Shown: positions 1 through 13,458 of the stretch, one piece after another
Layout: each line of letters opens with the position of its first letter
Position numbering within the stretch: position 1 is the stretch's first letter
Assembly (NCBI GenBank): GCA_008638375.1
Contig: CM018031.1
Location: 3,013,001 to 3,077,000, forward strand
Length of the DNA: 64,000 nucleotides
From: Nyssa sinensis
Taxonomy: Eukaryota > Streptophyta > Magnoliopsida > Cornales > Nyssaceae
Direction: 5' to 3'
Program-made: the position numbers and the translations under genes
Notes under the pieces: generated by a model
Seen by the model: the letters and a program-made list of their open reading frames with translations, nothing else
Databases searched by the model: none
What the model was told of the DNA's origin: nothing

Positions 1-238
1 AGTTACTGTGGAACTGTAATTCTTTGATACTTTGAAAACATGTAGCTTTTGGGCCCTGCTTCTGCAAAGGGGGGCTACCTTCTTAAAAATTTTCAACTTT
101 TTAATATAGTTTTCTTTAACAACTATAGTGATATTTACTTCTGCAGTTCTACTTGCTTTCTCTCAATTCTGTGCTATACTCTTATGTTTTGGACTACAAA
201 CAAGATAGTAACTCTTAATACATATTACCCTGCTGCAG

Positions 239-3200
239 GCAGTAACTATTAACACAAATGCATGGACTGATGCTGGGCATGCTGTGAATCAAGTTTATGA
301 CATTCTTTACATGATGGGTCGTGATGACATTCCGGTTGGAGTGGGAGGTGAAGGAGGGATACTTGAAGATGGTACCATACTACCAAATGTTGGTGGATAT
401 CTCCCAATAATTGAACAGGTGCAGAGGAGTACCCTGTTTTCTTTCCAATTATATATGCAATTATTGTTCCTGCTAGATAGAACACTTATACGTCAATGTA
501 GGTCTCTACATTATATTGATTTCCTATAATTTGAATTTGTAAATTTTTTTTGAAGGTACTGCAGTTGTAACATTATATGAAGATCTACATCAAATATCAA
601 GAACTTGATTTTTTTGGATTTTTTTATTTATTTTTGACTTAATCAGGGGAATGGTACAGCTGGATATTGTAGATATAGACAAGCTATTCCTGTAGGCCTT
701 GGAGGACGTTTAGATATTGATACCAATTATGGCTTTCGAAAAAGTTTCCTTCCACAGGTATGAGTTTATCTACATGCTGCACAGTGGAAACGAATTGATT
801 ATACCCATTGTAGCTCTGCTTTTCACATCCCACTAAATTATAATTACATGATTATACTTCCATAGTGATAAAGTCAATGGAGGTGGTGATTCTTCATATG
901 TTAACATTAAGTGTATTTCTTCCTCCTTTGCTCCATATATTATTTGCTGTAATGTTGCATTTTTTATGCACTTATTACATAAAAGATAGAGGATTATCCA
1001 TCCAAAGAGATTGTTAAAATGTTTTTCAGATCATTTATGCTGAGAAAAAAATTCAAGGTTATGGGAATTTAATAGAATATTGTTCTAACAAAAGTTTCTA
1101 ACTTGAGACATGGCAGATGGAATGGAGATTGTTAAAAGATTTTTTTTAGATCACTTATATTGAGAAAAAAATTAAGGTCATTGGAATTTAATAGAATATT
1201 GTCCTAAAAAAAGTGTCTAACTTGAAAACATGGCAGATGGAATGGCTTTAACAATATTCTGAAGCTGGAGTGATACCTTATGGCTCATAAAAGATTTTTT
1301 AAACATAATACCACAATCTTCTGTTCTGCATGAGTGTGAATTCACCCGTTTGCGTGTGTGTGTGGGCCTTGCGCAATATTTTTTCAATTATACCCCAAAA
1401 TTGCTCCATCTCTGACTAGGATCTAGATTCTATCACTATTAAGCAATTAAATGAATTTTCTTTTGTACAATTATGCTTTCTTTATCCGGAGGACCTCCTA
1501 TGCAATATATATATATATATATATATATATTCATGTACTTTGAATAATCTATAGAAGAGGCTTCAGGAAGAATGCTCTATTCTTGAGTACAGCGTGCATC
1601 ATAATCAAAGCATTTGGCTGTGGTTTTCCATTGTACTTGATGTATAGAAAGAGGATTTATTGTTTCTTTTGCTAATTTGGACTGGTTTTATGGTAGTCAC
1701 TTAAGGAGTCCAGAGCTAATCGTATTACCATTGTGTTTGCGACCCATATAACCAAAGCTCAGTGATATGGTCAAGTTTATTCATATGTGCATGTTAAGAG
1801 GTGCTTCTCAATGTTCTTATTTGGTCATACTACTGACATACACAACCCATTATTGGGTCATGAAATCAGGGTAGGAGGAAATATACTCCTCTTCAACAAC
1901 CCACTGCTCAGCAAGTAATGATTGACAAAATATCTGAGGGTCCCATTACTGTATTCATTATTGGAGCACATACAAATTTTGCCATTTTTCTTATGAATAA
2001 TCCACATCTAAAGAAAAATGTTAAGCATATTTACGTCATGGGGGGCGGTGTGAGGTCAAGGAACCCGACTGGTTGCTGCCCAAACAATGCCAGCTCATCT
2101 TGCCAGCCTCGGCAGTGTGGTGACCGTGGTAATTTGTTCACGGACTACACTAGTAATCCTTACGGAGAGTTCAATATCTTTGGAGATCCTTTTGCTGCAT
2201 ACCAGGTAATACAGTTGTTCAAGTGTCTATAATAACACCTGGTTATTTTAGCATGTAGCTCAAGAGGTCTCTTAATAACAGAATTTTGAATACTATGTAA
2301 AGAATAAAAAAATCAACAATTAGTTTCTTTGTATTGCAGGTAATCCATTCTGGGATTCCAGTTACCCTTGTTCCCTTGGATGCAACGAACACTGTACCCA
2401 TAAATGAAAATTTTTTTAAGGCATTTGAGGAGAGTCAGCATACTTATGAGGCACAATATTGCTTCAAATCCTTGAAAATGGCTCGTGATACATGGTTTGA
2501 TGATCAATTTTATACGGTAATATTTTAGAAATGAATAAGATTGAGTTCCATTCATCTTTTTGTTTTGAATGTTTCCTATGATTTCCATTCTAATTCAAAA
2601 TTATATAGCTACACAAGCATTTCAGTGCAGTGACCTAGTTACTGATAATAGTCTCACTTTATGCAGAGTTATTTTATGTGGGACTCATTTACATCTGGTG
2701 TAGCTACTGCAATCATGCGTAACTCACACAACCATAACGGGGAAAATGAATTTGCTGAAATGGAGTTTATGAATATAACTGTAGTTACTTCAAATGAACC
2801 ATATGGAATATCTGACAGTTCAAATCCATTCTTTGATGGCCTTAAAATTCCGAAGTTCAACTTAAAGAAAGATGGAGTTCATAGTGGTCACGTTCAGACT
2901 GGACTTCGTGATCCATTTTGCCTTGCCAAGAATGGGAAAGGAAGATGCAAGGTAATTGCTTAATTTGCATGGTGACATCTAAAAAATGACTTCTCATTTG
3001 CAGTTGCCATGAAAAGGTCTGGTGATTCATGTCCAGTTCACAAAAAAAAGAGTTTACCTCTTATTTTTACCATCTGGGCTATGGTGAATAATGTAATGAT
3101 TAATGAAGTACATTCAGACATTCTATGGTGAAAATGAAAAATTGGTTTATAATTTTGTCATATTTGATTCTAAACTATGTTTCTGATTCGTTTCATTCAT

Positions 3201-6200
3201 TTGTAAAGGGAGTTTCAATAATTATTATGACCACCCCAGATTTTAACTCTGTATTTTATCTTCTTGCTTATTCAATGCATATTAATCAGGATGGTTACAC
3301 AGCGGAGGTAAGTGGTCCAGAAGCAGTGCGTGTGCTTGTTGCTACAAGAGCGAAACCTAATAGGGACCGTAATAGCTCACTAAACAGAGAATTTTTTAAA
3401 AGCTTCTTGGATGTAAGTTCATCCATCTCTGTTATTCTTCGACAAAATCTTGATGTTTTATCTCTTTCTTTCATTTCTGCTTTAGCTGAAGATGATATAT
3501 GCAAGGTTCAAGCATCTCCAATGGGCATGCTATCCAGGCTGCTAATAACAAATAATGGCAGAATTGTCAAAAGAGGTGCTTCAATGGAATGCCATGTAGC
3601 ATTCTAAAAAATAGCAATGCTATATTTGGCAAGCTGGGTAGCAATCTATTAAAATGACACGAGAGCATTTTTTTTTTTTTGAATGGAAGTTGTAGAATGG
3701 TAGTTGATAAGAGAAATGGTTTAATTGTGCCGAAAAATAGCTTCTTCTTTTTTTTGAAAGGCGCCATTTTGCATCGGAGATGCTCTTAGCTTTTATGCGT
3801 GCGTTTGGGGCGGGGGTGTTGGTCGTGTTCGTGCAATTTGTTTGGATGAGATTAACTATTTTTCAAAGTAAAGCTAAGCTTATGTTTTGTTATTCTTTAC
3901 TTTTTTTATCATGATGCACATGCTAATAGTGCCATACCAATGACGGGTCACAGGTTCTAAACAGCCCGCAGCAAACTGGAAGGTTCAATTTTACTACACA
4001 ATTTCCTTATTACAAAGAAGTTTTTTACAGACCAGATTTTGGAGGAAAGAAACTTGGGAAAAATGTCGTGTTTGACATGGATATGAGTGCAGGAGATTTT
4101 CTGGCTCTATTTTATCTCCTTAAATTACCTGTGGAAGTGGTCAACATCAAGGTAAACTGGTCTACCATTTTTCCAGATTTGTGGCTCATGACATTACCTT
4201 TATTTGTCTAACTGAAAATCTAGCTTCAGTTACACCTTTGTTCTACTTATCTTTGGTCTTGGTTTAAACATTTTTTGAGACGGAGAACCATTATTCTAAT
4301 GAGCTTTGAAACTCATACCATCATCATGGTTCCACACATGCGGCCTGGAGAAACAACTTTATGTTCAGTGTATCGTTGTGGAGGTCAGGTTCATCGATGA
4401 TGCTAGTTGGGTCTATCAGAAACTTTGTCTAATTACCTGCCGTTTGAGAATTATAACGTGTTGCTTCCATCATAAATTTTACATTTCATAGCCCATCAAA
4501 ATAAAATATTAGAACTGATAAACGAAAATTTGCAAATTAGGTTTCAATTGAATGATTATGGAAACAATTTTTTTATAACATTTTTAAAAAGAAAGCAGGT
4601 TTTGATTTGCATTGTCTTTGTCCTTTTATCCAGGCAATATTAGTAAGTCCAACAGGCTGGGCAAATGCAGCAACAATAGATGTCATCTATGATTTACTCC
4701 ATATGATGCGTCGTGATGACATTCCTGTTGGACTAGGAGATGTATTTCCAGTGAATCAGTCTGATACTCTTTTCTCTGCTGTTGGAGACTGCAAGTACAC
4801 CAAGGCTATCCCCCATGGTAGTGGTGGACTTCTGGACTCAGATACTCTCTATGGATTTGCTCGTGATTTGCCCCGAAGCCCAAGGAGGTCGTTACAAATT
4901 TTATTTACTTTTCTATTACAATGGCATTTAGATACTATTCTTCATTAATTTCCCTCCTTTTTAGTTATGTTCAAAATTGCATCCGGAGACTATTTTTAAG
5001 TATGTTGATGTAAATGTGCTGATTTGTCCTGATTCAATGAAGTACAGTTTTTCATGACATAATGCTGATTATTTAAAAACCTTGCCATACTCCCCCCCCC
5101 CCCCCCCGGCCCAGTGTCATCTTGGATGGTAAGCCTCAGTTGTGTAATATCTCTAGGTCTTGGGTTCGAGTCCCAGTTTACCCAACATGGATGGCTAGGC
5201 AGTGGTTGCACAATCTGGGATTTACCCAGATCAGTACACTCTACCGCAGGGGTTTCTCATTATTGAAAAAAAAGTATAGACACCTTGCCATAATTTTAAC
5301 CGTAGATACTATATGCTGAATTGTGTTACGCATGGAGATGCAATTACCCTGTTGTGGGAGGGAATGACTTATGGTCATGGGATCCAAAAAAGTTAGGATT
5401 TATTGTCTATTACAAAATTTCAGTTCCTTAAAGAGATAATGGCAATCTCATAAATGTTCATTGCAAAAAAAAAAAAAAAAACCTCAAGTAGGCCTACCTT
5501 TTGTTTGTATTTTTTGGGCCTCAAAATTTGCGAGTATCTATTTAAACTAATGATGATGCAGGCTGGAACCCTAACAGATCATGTTTTTGGTCTGAGGAAA
5601 CATTTATAGACATATATGACCATGATATATATGTGAGCCTTTTCTAATATTATCATCATTTTTATCATTTATAACTCAAAGAAAAGGTGCTGATGATGGA
5701 GTGGTCTCTTCATAGTTGACAATGTATGGGGAGTGTCAAATACACCTATTTATAGAATGGCAGGTTTAAATAAAATCTTCATTTATAACATCATCCCTTT
5801 CTACGATCCTCTAAACCATGGAGTTAAAAAATGTAATCCTCATATCAGAAGATCTCTGGCATTACACTGTTATAAAAAAAGAAAAGATCTCTGGCGTTAC
5901 ACTCACGTTTTCTTTAAATCACTTGCACAATTTCGCTCCAAGTTTGTTGTAAGTAGTGTAATTTTGTTGCATTTACACTTTCTAATTTGTTGTTAGTAGT
6001 ATACTTTTGTTTCACTGGGTATATAGCCTGAAATCATAGTTTTATTTCAATTTTCAGGTATACGGCAGAAAATTCTGTAAAATTTGGAGCTCCTCGGGAT
6101 ACTGATCATCCTGAACTTAGACAACCACGAGCACTAGAAATTTGGGAGTCCATATCAAAATCACTCGATCCAGGATCTAAGATTACAGTTTTGACAAATG

Positions 6201-7926
6201 GGCCTTTGACTAATTTAGCAAATATCATTCTTTCAGGCAAAAACACGAGCTCTCTAATTGAGGTCAGTGACTTTATATATTTGCATTTCTCTTATGAGTA
6301 GTCAAAAGAAACTGAACTGGATGAGTTATCCATAAAAAAATAATAATGCATTCTTGCACGGGCATCCTTTCGGAATACCTTCATTGTAACATTTCATTTC
6401 ATATGCCTAATATTTTGTCATCATTCACGTCTTAGGGTTTTCATCATCTACTGATTCTACTCTGCCCCTCTTAAATATGACACCAGATTTTATTTTCACC
6501 TAGGATCAGTTTTAAGACTTTACCGTTGAAAATGCTCTTTACATAATTATATATTCTGTTGAAATTACCAGAAACTTCTGCACGGGAAGATTATGTATAT
6601 TAGACATATTAACTGACACTTACATTCAATAATGAGGGTGGCATTTCATGTATCAGGCTTGTATTACTCATTGAAGACCATAGATTAAAAATTGTATTGT
6701 TATAAGGTTACAATGACATGCTAAAAGCCTGTTGTGAATGTCTTCTGGAAGCATAGGTTGATGTTATTTTTTCCATTTATGATGAAGAATAGCTAGAAGT
6801 TGAATTGAAGGCGGTGGAGATGATATGTGAGAAGTTTCACTTATTATTAGGGTATTTAATTTTTAAGAAGTTGAACCATTACTAGGGTGTCCGAATACCT
6901 AATGAAAATTTGCACAGGATCTGAATTAAGATTATTACCTTTTCCATTGCATTACATGGGTCCATTTGTTTTTCTCTATCACTTGCTTCACCAGAAAGAG
7001 AAAACATTATTGTGTTTCGCGGTCTTCGGATGTTAAAACCATGTAGTCCTTTGCACCTCTGTTTCTTGAATTTTATCCTTTGATTAAACCACAAAGCACT
7101 ATATCTTGGTTTCAAGAGGAAAAGAAAAATCTGCAGTTACTAAAATGCACAATAGACTTACAACCCCCCCCCCCCTCCCCCCACCCCAAAAAAAAATAAA
7201 AATCCCAACAAGAAAAAAAATGCACATTAGATTCTGTTTTCACCTAATGACCAGTTTCAGATTCTGTTGAGAATACTCAGGCGTCTTTGACCATAAATTT
7301 AAAATTTCATAGCTACTGATTCTGTTAAAAAAATTACCACCAACTTTTACCTAAAAATTTTTCAAGATTAGCTGAGAAGTTTAATCTTGCTATCCTGCAA
7401 ATGCTCTCCTGCGGAACATTGAACCAACATCAATAGACACTAATGAAGGGTATCTTCTGATATATCAGTTCCAACTTCCAAGTCGCTTTCTTTGCTTGCT
7501 TGGTGGCTTGGGGAGCTATATTGACACTGGAGGGTTCCATTATTCATTACGATATGGTGAGGGATGCTTGTATTCTATTTTTTTTTTCTGTTTTGACTGT
7601 CCGTTGGGTGCTGCCCGCCACCATTCAGAAGGTGATTTTAAGTTGGAGGTGCAGCCGGTTAAGGAAGGAGGTGAGGCCAGCTTGGAGGATGGTTCCCATT
7701 TGTTTTCTTGGTGTTCATGAAGAAAAAAGAATAGGATAATTTTTGAGGGGATACAGCAGTTCCCTTTTAGTTTCAAAGACAATTTATTACACTAAATATA
7801 CTTTTGGGTCAAAGAGGCCTTTCCGATGTATTTATGTTCTTTTGTAGATTTTTTTAGGAGTCTTAGGCTTTAATTTTTGTGGCGTTTACCTTTATGTAAT
7901 TATGGGGTCGCCCCCTTGGGCTTCTT

Positions 7927-7961
<35 letters not shown>

Positions 7962-9001
7962 TTCCATACTGCTGCAATTAGCTTAACATCTGTCTTAATT
8001 TGAAGTTACATTAAGTTCAATCACAGAAATTTACATTTTGCATTTCTTGATGTAAACAAAGCTGATGGGTTTAGATCTCAATGCAGGATGTATTTATAGT
8101 TGGGGGGCACATTAACTATGATAACACAGAGAAAGGAAATGTCTTCACTATCCCTTCAAATGAGTATGCAGAATTCAATATGTTTCTTGACCCTTTGGCT
8201 GCAAAGACAGTATTTGACTCAGAACTTGATATCACACTCATTCCTCTGGGTATCCAGCGCAAAGTCAGTGCATTTCCAAAGATCATAGAAAGGCTGTACC
8301 TGATGAAGAACACACCCGAAGCTCTGTTTGCCAGGCATTTGCTATCAAGGCTGCACCGCTTGCAACAAAAGCATCATAGATATCGACATATGGTATCGTT
8401 TCTAATTCTGCACATCTACCTGAAACAAATTTCAACTGGCTTAGATGTTTGTCTTAATAGTTATCAGTTTTTCCTCTCCTTTGTATAGACCGATTACAGC
8501 CCCCAATTTGACAATTGAAGCTAATTTAACTGATACGATAGTTATGAAAAGTTAAAAAATCCTAAATAATGTAGCTACTAGCTCATGCATGGTGTATTTC
8601 CTATTTGGGTACATCATTATACGAATTTCTGCAATCCAGAACTTTGAATTGTTTGACATGTTTGATGCTGCTTTAATCACTACTGCTGTGTTTATCTGCT
8701 GCAGGATACATTTTTGGGGGAAATCCTAGGTGCAGTAATCTTGGCCGGTGATAATTCCATTCTGAATTCAGCCTTCCAAGTCAAGCCCATCAAAGTCTTT
8801 GCAACAGGTGTTGAATCTGAAGATGGACAGATAACTATTGACAAAAAACAAGGAAAATCAGTAAAAGTACTGGAAAATGTGAACCCTGTGGCTTATTATG
8901 ATCTTTTTGCGAATCAACTTGGCGATGAAAAGCAGTCTGCTGTACTCGGAAGCTTTTATGAGCAGAGAAGAATTTGGAGCATGCCACCAAATAAAAAGTA
9001 A
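239..9001 (+). CDS. NSH3: NSH3-like extracellular nucleoside hydrolase, two tandem IUNH domains (5' end missing)
   Basis: Exons are 239-418, 647-757, 1870-2205, 2340-2516, 2667-2951, 3290-3412, 3954-4151, 4634-4887, 6058-6262, 8087-8392 and 8705-9001 (TAA). All junctions are GT-AG and keep frame, giving 823 residues. The family member I recall (Arabidopsis NSH3) is about 890 aa, so roughly 65 N-terminal residues lie upstream. The family hydrolyses the N-glycosidic bond of ribonucleosides; NSH3 is secreted and salvages extracellular inosine/adenosine. The first domain shows [19 protein letters not shown] and [13 protein letters not shown]. Its Asp-rich metal motif must be in the missing exon. 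The second domain begins around [10 protein letters not shown] and shows [21 protein letters not shown] and [14 protein letters not shown]. The second-domain Asp motif is degenerate compared with canonical DxDxGxDD, as I recall for this family. No frameshift or stop is seen. Confidence 0.93.
1008..1245. repeat. 118-bp tandem duplication in an NSH3 intron
   Basis: Two head-to-tail copies lie at 1008-1125 and 1126-1245 in the intron between exons 647-757 and 1870-2205. Each starts AGATTGTTAAAA and ends CATGGCAGATGGAATGG. They differ by scattered substitutions and small indels, so the duplication is not very recent. The rest of this 1.1-kb intron holds a (TA)n run at about 1506-1530 and nothing else recognisable. 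Confidence 0.8.
5079..5292 (+). mobile_element. tRNA-derived SINE with 11-bp target-site duplication
   Basis: An 11-bp direct repeat, ACCTTGCCATA, occurs at 5079-5089 and 5282-5292. It encloses about 190 bp containing an RNA polymerase III B-box-like GGTTCGAGTCC (5163-5173), a weak A-box-like stretch about 30 bp upstream, and an A-rich 3' end (A8 near 5265-5272). The body starts with a C17 run (about 5091-5107). The structure fits a full or nearly full-length plant SINE inserted on the plus strand in the intron between exons 4634-4887 and 6058-6262. The family name is not known to me. Confidence 0.7.
7480..7960 (+). mobile_element. LINE (L1-type) ORF2 C-terminal fragment, 5'-truncated
   Basis: This lies in the 1.8-kb NSH3 intron between 6262 and 8087. 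Decayed plus-strand translation includes [18 protein letters not shown] and [14 protein letters not shown]. These parallel the C-terminal zinc-binding/tail region of the LINE copy at 38363-38837, which has VTWVMPHPVKDLLLAWEG and KRIWRLTPICLLWCMWKER. The fragment ends in an (AT)n run (7929-7957), perhaps a degenerate 3' tail. The frame is broken after the VHEEKR segment, so the copy is dead. Confidence 0.6.
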
Positions 9002-9167
9002 AGCAACCTTTAAAGAAACAGGTAAAATATTCTTCTAGAATAGGAATTGATTCTTTTGCTTCTTGTTATTGTCACTACAGCTGTTATCATTTGTATTCCT
9101 ACAAATAGAAAGTGCCCCTACACCGCATTTCTGATAGATGTTAGTCACAATTCTATGTATTTAGCTC

Positions 9168-9173
9168 AATAAA
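9168..9173 (+). terminator. candidate polyadenylation signal of the NSH3-like gene
   Basis: AATAAA lies 167 bp after the TAA stop in an AT-rich 3' UTR, a plausible distance for a plant gene. The true cleavage site cannot be read from the sequence. Confidence 0.45.
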
Positions 9174-12100
9174 GACAATACAAAGAAAATGGAAGGAATA
9201 TTTTTTTTTTTTGGCCTCTGAAATCGTGTTCTTTTTAATGTTAGTGGAAAATGATCTCAATTGTGCAATTCTCACTACAATACAATTTCATAGTATCATG
9301 TCATTAACTGTGCAAACACATGGAAATGAACCAATAGATGCTGATTCATTTTAAGAGAATGGTTCTACTAGTTTTTTCTGAAGGACCTTGTGAACTTCAA
9401 ATTGTGGAACACTATGGCAGTAAACATTGTAGGGACAGAAGATGGGTTGAATTTCCTTCCCAAAGCCTATCTTTTGAGTAATGCATGTAATGAATTACAG
9501 GTTGAAGATTTATGTGACTGTAGAGGAATTAAGTAGAGAACATAGTTAGTTGCTTGAAGGATTTGACACCCTGTACCCCTTGTCTTGTTCCACCACGTAC
9601 ATTTATATGGAAATGCTTGAACACGTACTGTCATGGAATAACTGCACATGGGAGGTCACTGTTGTCATTAACCTTGCCTCCCTATGGCAGATGCCTTCTT
9701 AATATCTCCATACATTACAGCTTAGCTTGATCTTAAATGAGTTGTTTCATTCAAAATGTAGTTTATATTTACTTGTATAAATGTTGATAACTCATTGGCA
9801 AGTGATTCTATTCTAGGTTATTTAAATTAGAATTGCTAATTCACTTTTATTGTTTTAGTTTAGCTATATATTCTGCTCATGCTGTAAGATTGTCACCGGC
9901 ACCATAACACATTCACTGTGCGATCCTAGAGCTGCAATTTTCTTTCCACTTTCAGAAGAATATGCTGCAGGGTAAAAAAGAATTTTCTCCCTTCTAATAT
10001 ATTAAACACACTCTAGGGTCATCTTTCATTATGTTATGAGTCTATATTATAATTGATGTATATATATATATATATAGACATCTCAAGACTATATGCAGTG
10101 GGTTTACGGTATACACACACACACAAAAGATCAATGTCTATTGGTAAACAAAGTATTAGGATGTCCCTCATGCACATTGTCACCAGTTCATGGTTAAAAT
10201 CTTTTCATATGGGTGAATCAAAAGACATCGATTTTTTTATTTTTTATTTTTAGAATCTAGTAGATTGCTGAAGCAGATACAGAGGAGGATCGTGATTGTT
10301 GCATTTTTTTTTTGCCTTTCCAAAAATTATTCCCAAGCTACTTAGTTGTTTAATACGTATGGAATGAATCAATTATATGTCAAAACTCTCTTTAAATTTA
10401 TGTTCTTTACTGGAGGAAGAAACTGCTTTATTTTTAGAGCACCAAACCTAATCAGTTAAAGCTTGGGAGCAAGCATAATGGCTCGGACCTCCCCATGCTC
10501 ATTATATCTGATCCTCTTGAAATGTCTTTATTTATTTTTTTTCATTATTTGCGCAATGACATGGGATCGAGTTCTGAAAATCAACCTTTACAAAATGAGA
10601 GTAAAGTTGCCTACCATGCACCTCTCTCAGACCTTGCCCAGTGTTTTTTAATTTTAAAATATGATCCATTTAGCTGTCGAGATAATTCATTTATTTCTGT
10701 TGCTTTTCTCATCAACAAAACAAGGGTATTATTCTAAACAATAGTACAAATGGGTCACCTTGTTTATACCCTTCTTAGTGGTTAACATGCAATGGAAAGA
10801 ATAGATGACATTCTTTAAGAGAAAAAAAAAAATAATAAAATCATGCAGAGAGACAGCCCCCCCAACAAATTGAAATTGAATTTATGGAACCATATCTGTG
10901 TAATGGATCCATATTCCTGAAGTGTCACTACAATCAAATATTTTATCTCCATTTTTTAAGTGCAAATAGTTGTATGTCCAAATGAAACATTTTCTTTATT
11001 CAAAGACTCTCACAAGTCCAAGCACATATTCCCACCACTTAAGCTGCCTTGTTTTGTTCTGAAACTACAGTGAACTACAGGATCAATAAGTGGTGGCCCT
11101 TGATTAAAAAAAGACCAGTGCCATGGTCACATGAACTCTGAGATACAAAATGTGTATACATAAAAATATGTGTGTGTGTGTGTATGTAAGTATAAATGTG
11201 CTTTACCGCCACATGATATCCTTGGATGCCAACTCATGGACCCATGATCTATACCCAAAGAAAATTATATTTGCCAAATATATTACTGCCAAACCTTTGG
11301 CTAAAGCTATAAGCTCTTTCAGTTGTTTTGTATTTATCTCCAAAAGAGGCACCGTGTGAGAAAGTTAGGTTTACAAAAATGTAGAGAAACACTCCTTTTT
11401 CTTTTTCTTTTTCTTCTTCTTTTTTTTCCCTTTTGAGGTTGCAGGGATACTACAGTTTACTATTGTTTTTCCTTTATCCAAACACCAAACATTCCGACGG
11501 TTTTTATCCTGCATGATGTACGGTTTACTAGTGTAATTACAATTACTTTTTCTATAATATTCGTAAATGATTCTACGGTGGACTTGTGCATTGAGATATC
11601 TACCTACAATTTATCTCTTTCAATACTTTTGTTGAGCGCGAGTCTCGTATACTGCGTATGACTTTTTTGTTTTTGGTTTTTTTAATTCTATGGTAGGGGC
11701 AGTGGGCTTACATTACAAGGTTCTAATTAACAGTCGTAATAAAACTACTTTGAAACAAACAAAATCAAATTCAAAAAATTTCTAACTAAAACAAAGTTTT
11801 CTTAATATTGTAAACTAATCAATTTTAGGGCCTAAATAATGGAATTTGACCGGGCTTGATTTTTTCTGGATTGACCAAGGGTGTTTTAGCCCATTTTTGG
11901 AAATGTTGGCCCGCATCCCAAGGTTGTCAGACAGATTATCAATTGAACTTTTTGCAGTTCAATTAATCCCAATATGAGTATGCAAGAGTTGAAGCCTCCC
12001 CATTTCAAACGAAACAAGTGAGAAAAATGGTGAGACACAAAACCCGCATCTGCAGCATTTCTAGGTCATCTCATCTTCTCACTAATAGGATGTTCAATTA

Positions 12101-12343
12101 CACAATTGTATTGTCTTCTGTGCAGCTTATAGGTTCACCATGAGTGAGTAACCCTAGCTAATAATAAGGCACGTTTGCCCTCTCTTTCATTAAAATTCAT
12201 ACAAGCACAGTAGCACACCATTGGTAGCTAAGAAAACCTTACAATAAGTTAAAGTGGTTCACAAAACAAAACTCACAAAAGCTTCTGGACAACAGCTTCC
12301 AAATTCACTTCCTTTGCCTGTGTTTTGGTAACATTAGAATCTT
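9174..12343. other. intergenic region, no gene seen
   Basis: About 3.2 kb of AT-rich DNA lies between the convergent NSH3-like (plus) and AHP-like (minus) genes. It holds a (TA)n run at 10057-10075, a (TG)n run at 11170-11182 and a pyrimidine run at 11395-11430. The open frames here are short, lack known motifs and have no splice-consistent neighbours. The part next to 12343 is presumably the AHP-like 3' UTR. Confidence 0.6.
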
Positions 12344-13405
12344 TCACTCCACCATGGGAATTGAGCCACCAGCTGCCACAATCTGTTGCTCCAACTGCAA
12401 CCAACCCAGAAGGAAAAAAAGAAGAAGAAAGACTTAAGACATCTGCTGATATATGCTAAAGGGCTAGTGTAGTGCACAATACTCCCGCCACTGCAGGATT
12501 TGGAGTAAATTCCAGAGTAGAATGTCTCACAACAAAACAAAGGCTTTGCCCTCACCCTGAATAAATTTTCAAGTTTGTTCTTCATAAGGGAGTACTCTTG
12601 TTTCACTTGTTGCAGGCATCTCAAGCACCTACATGCACCCAATAAACTCTCTTGGTTAAGAAATGAAACCTTCCATTGTTCAGTCCCTTAAAGACCTCTT
12701 TCAGATTGATTTTACATGGTTGATTTGGAGAACTAGAATAGTTACAGTAGTTTATATACAAGAGTAAGCGAAATTACTCACGCTTCGATGTTCTGTTCCT
12801 CGCAGAAGTTCCGGAAGGCAATGCAGGCATTTTTAACTCTCTGTGCACCTATGCTGTTAAATCACATCAACCCATATTTTCTCATCAAACTATTTAAAAA
12901 AACTTAACAAGAACATAAACAATAATCAAGTCCTATTGTGTGTGTGTGTGTGTAACTAAATGTTGCTTGTTTTCTTTTGAATCTTTTTTCTTAACTTCTC
13001 AGATCTGATTTAAATTGAGTCAATATGAAGGGTTTTTCCCTTCTGTGTATAATTGAGGTGGAAGTGGGGTTGGAGGAAAATTGAAGGAAAATTATGGAAG
13101 ATAAGATGGGAATTAATGGCTCTATAAACATCAATAAAAGCAGTCCTAAAACAGATCATAAATGCAAAGCATGAACATTAAGCCCATATGGCAAAGGGTG
13201 TCCTTTATTTGTTTGTGTGTAGGGAACAACTTTAAGTCGCATATATGTATACCTGGAGCTGCTACCCTTCAACTGGTGAACATTTGCATCAACCTTTTTG
13301 AAATCTACACTTTTCTGATCTCTGTGGAAAGAGACCCCAAGAAAATAATTATGTTAATCTTCAAAACATCCTAAACTAAGCAATACCCAGAAAAACTAGT
13401 TATCC

Positions 13406-13458
<53 letters not shown>

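Noticed and set aside
5141..5180. Possible tRNA gene because of GGTTCGAGTCC
   Set aside because: No cloverleaf stems or acceptor pairing; A tail and target-site duplication show a SINE.
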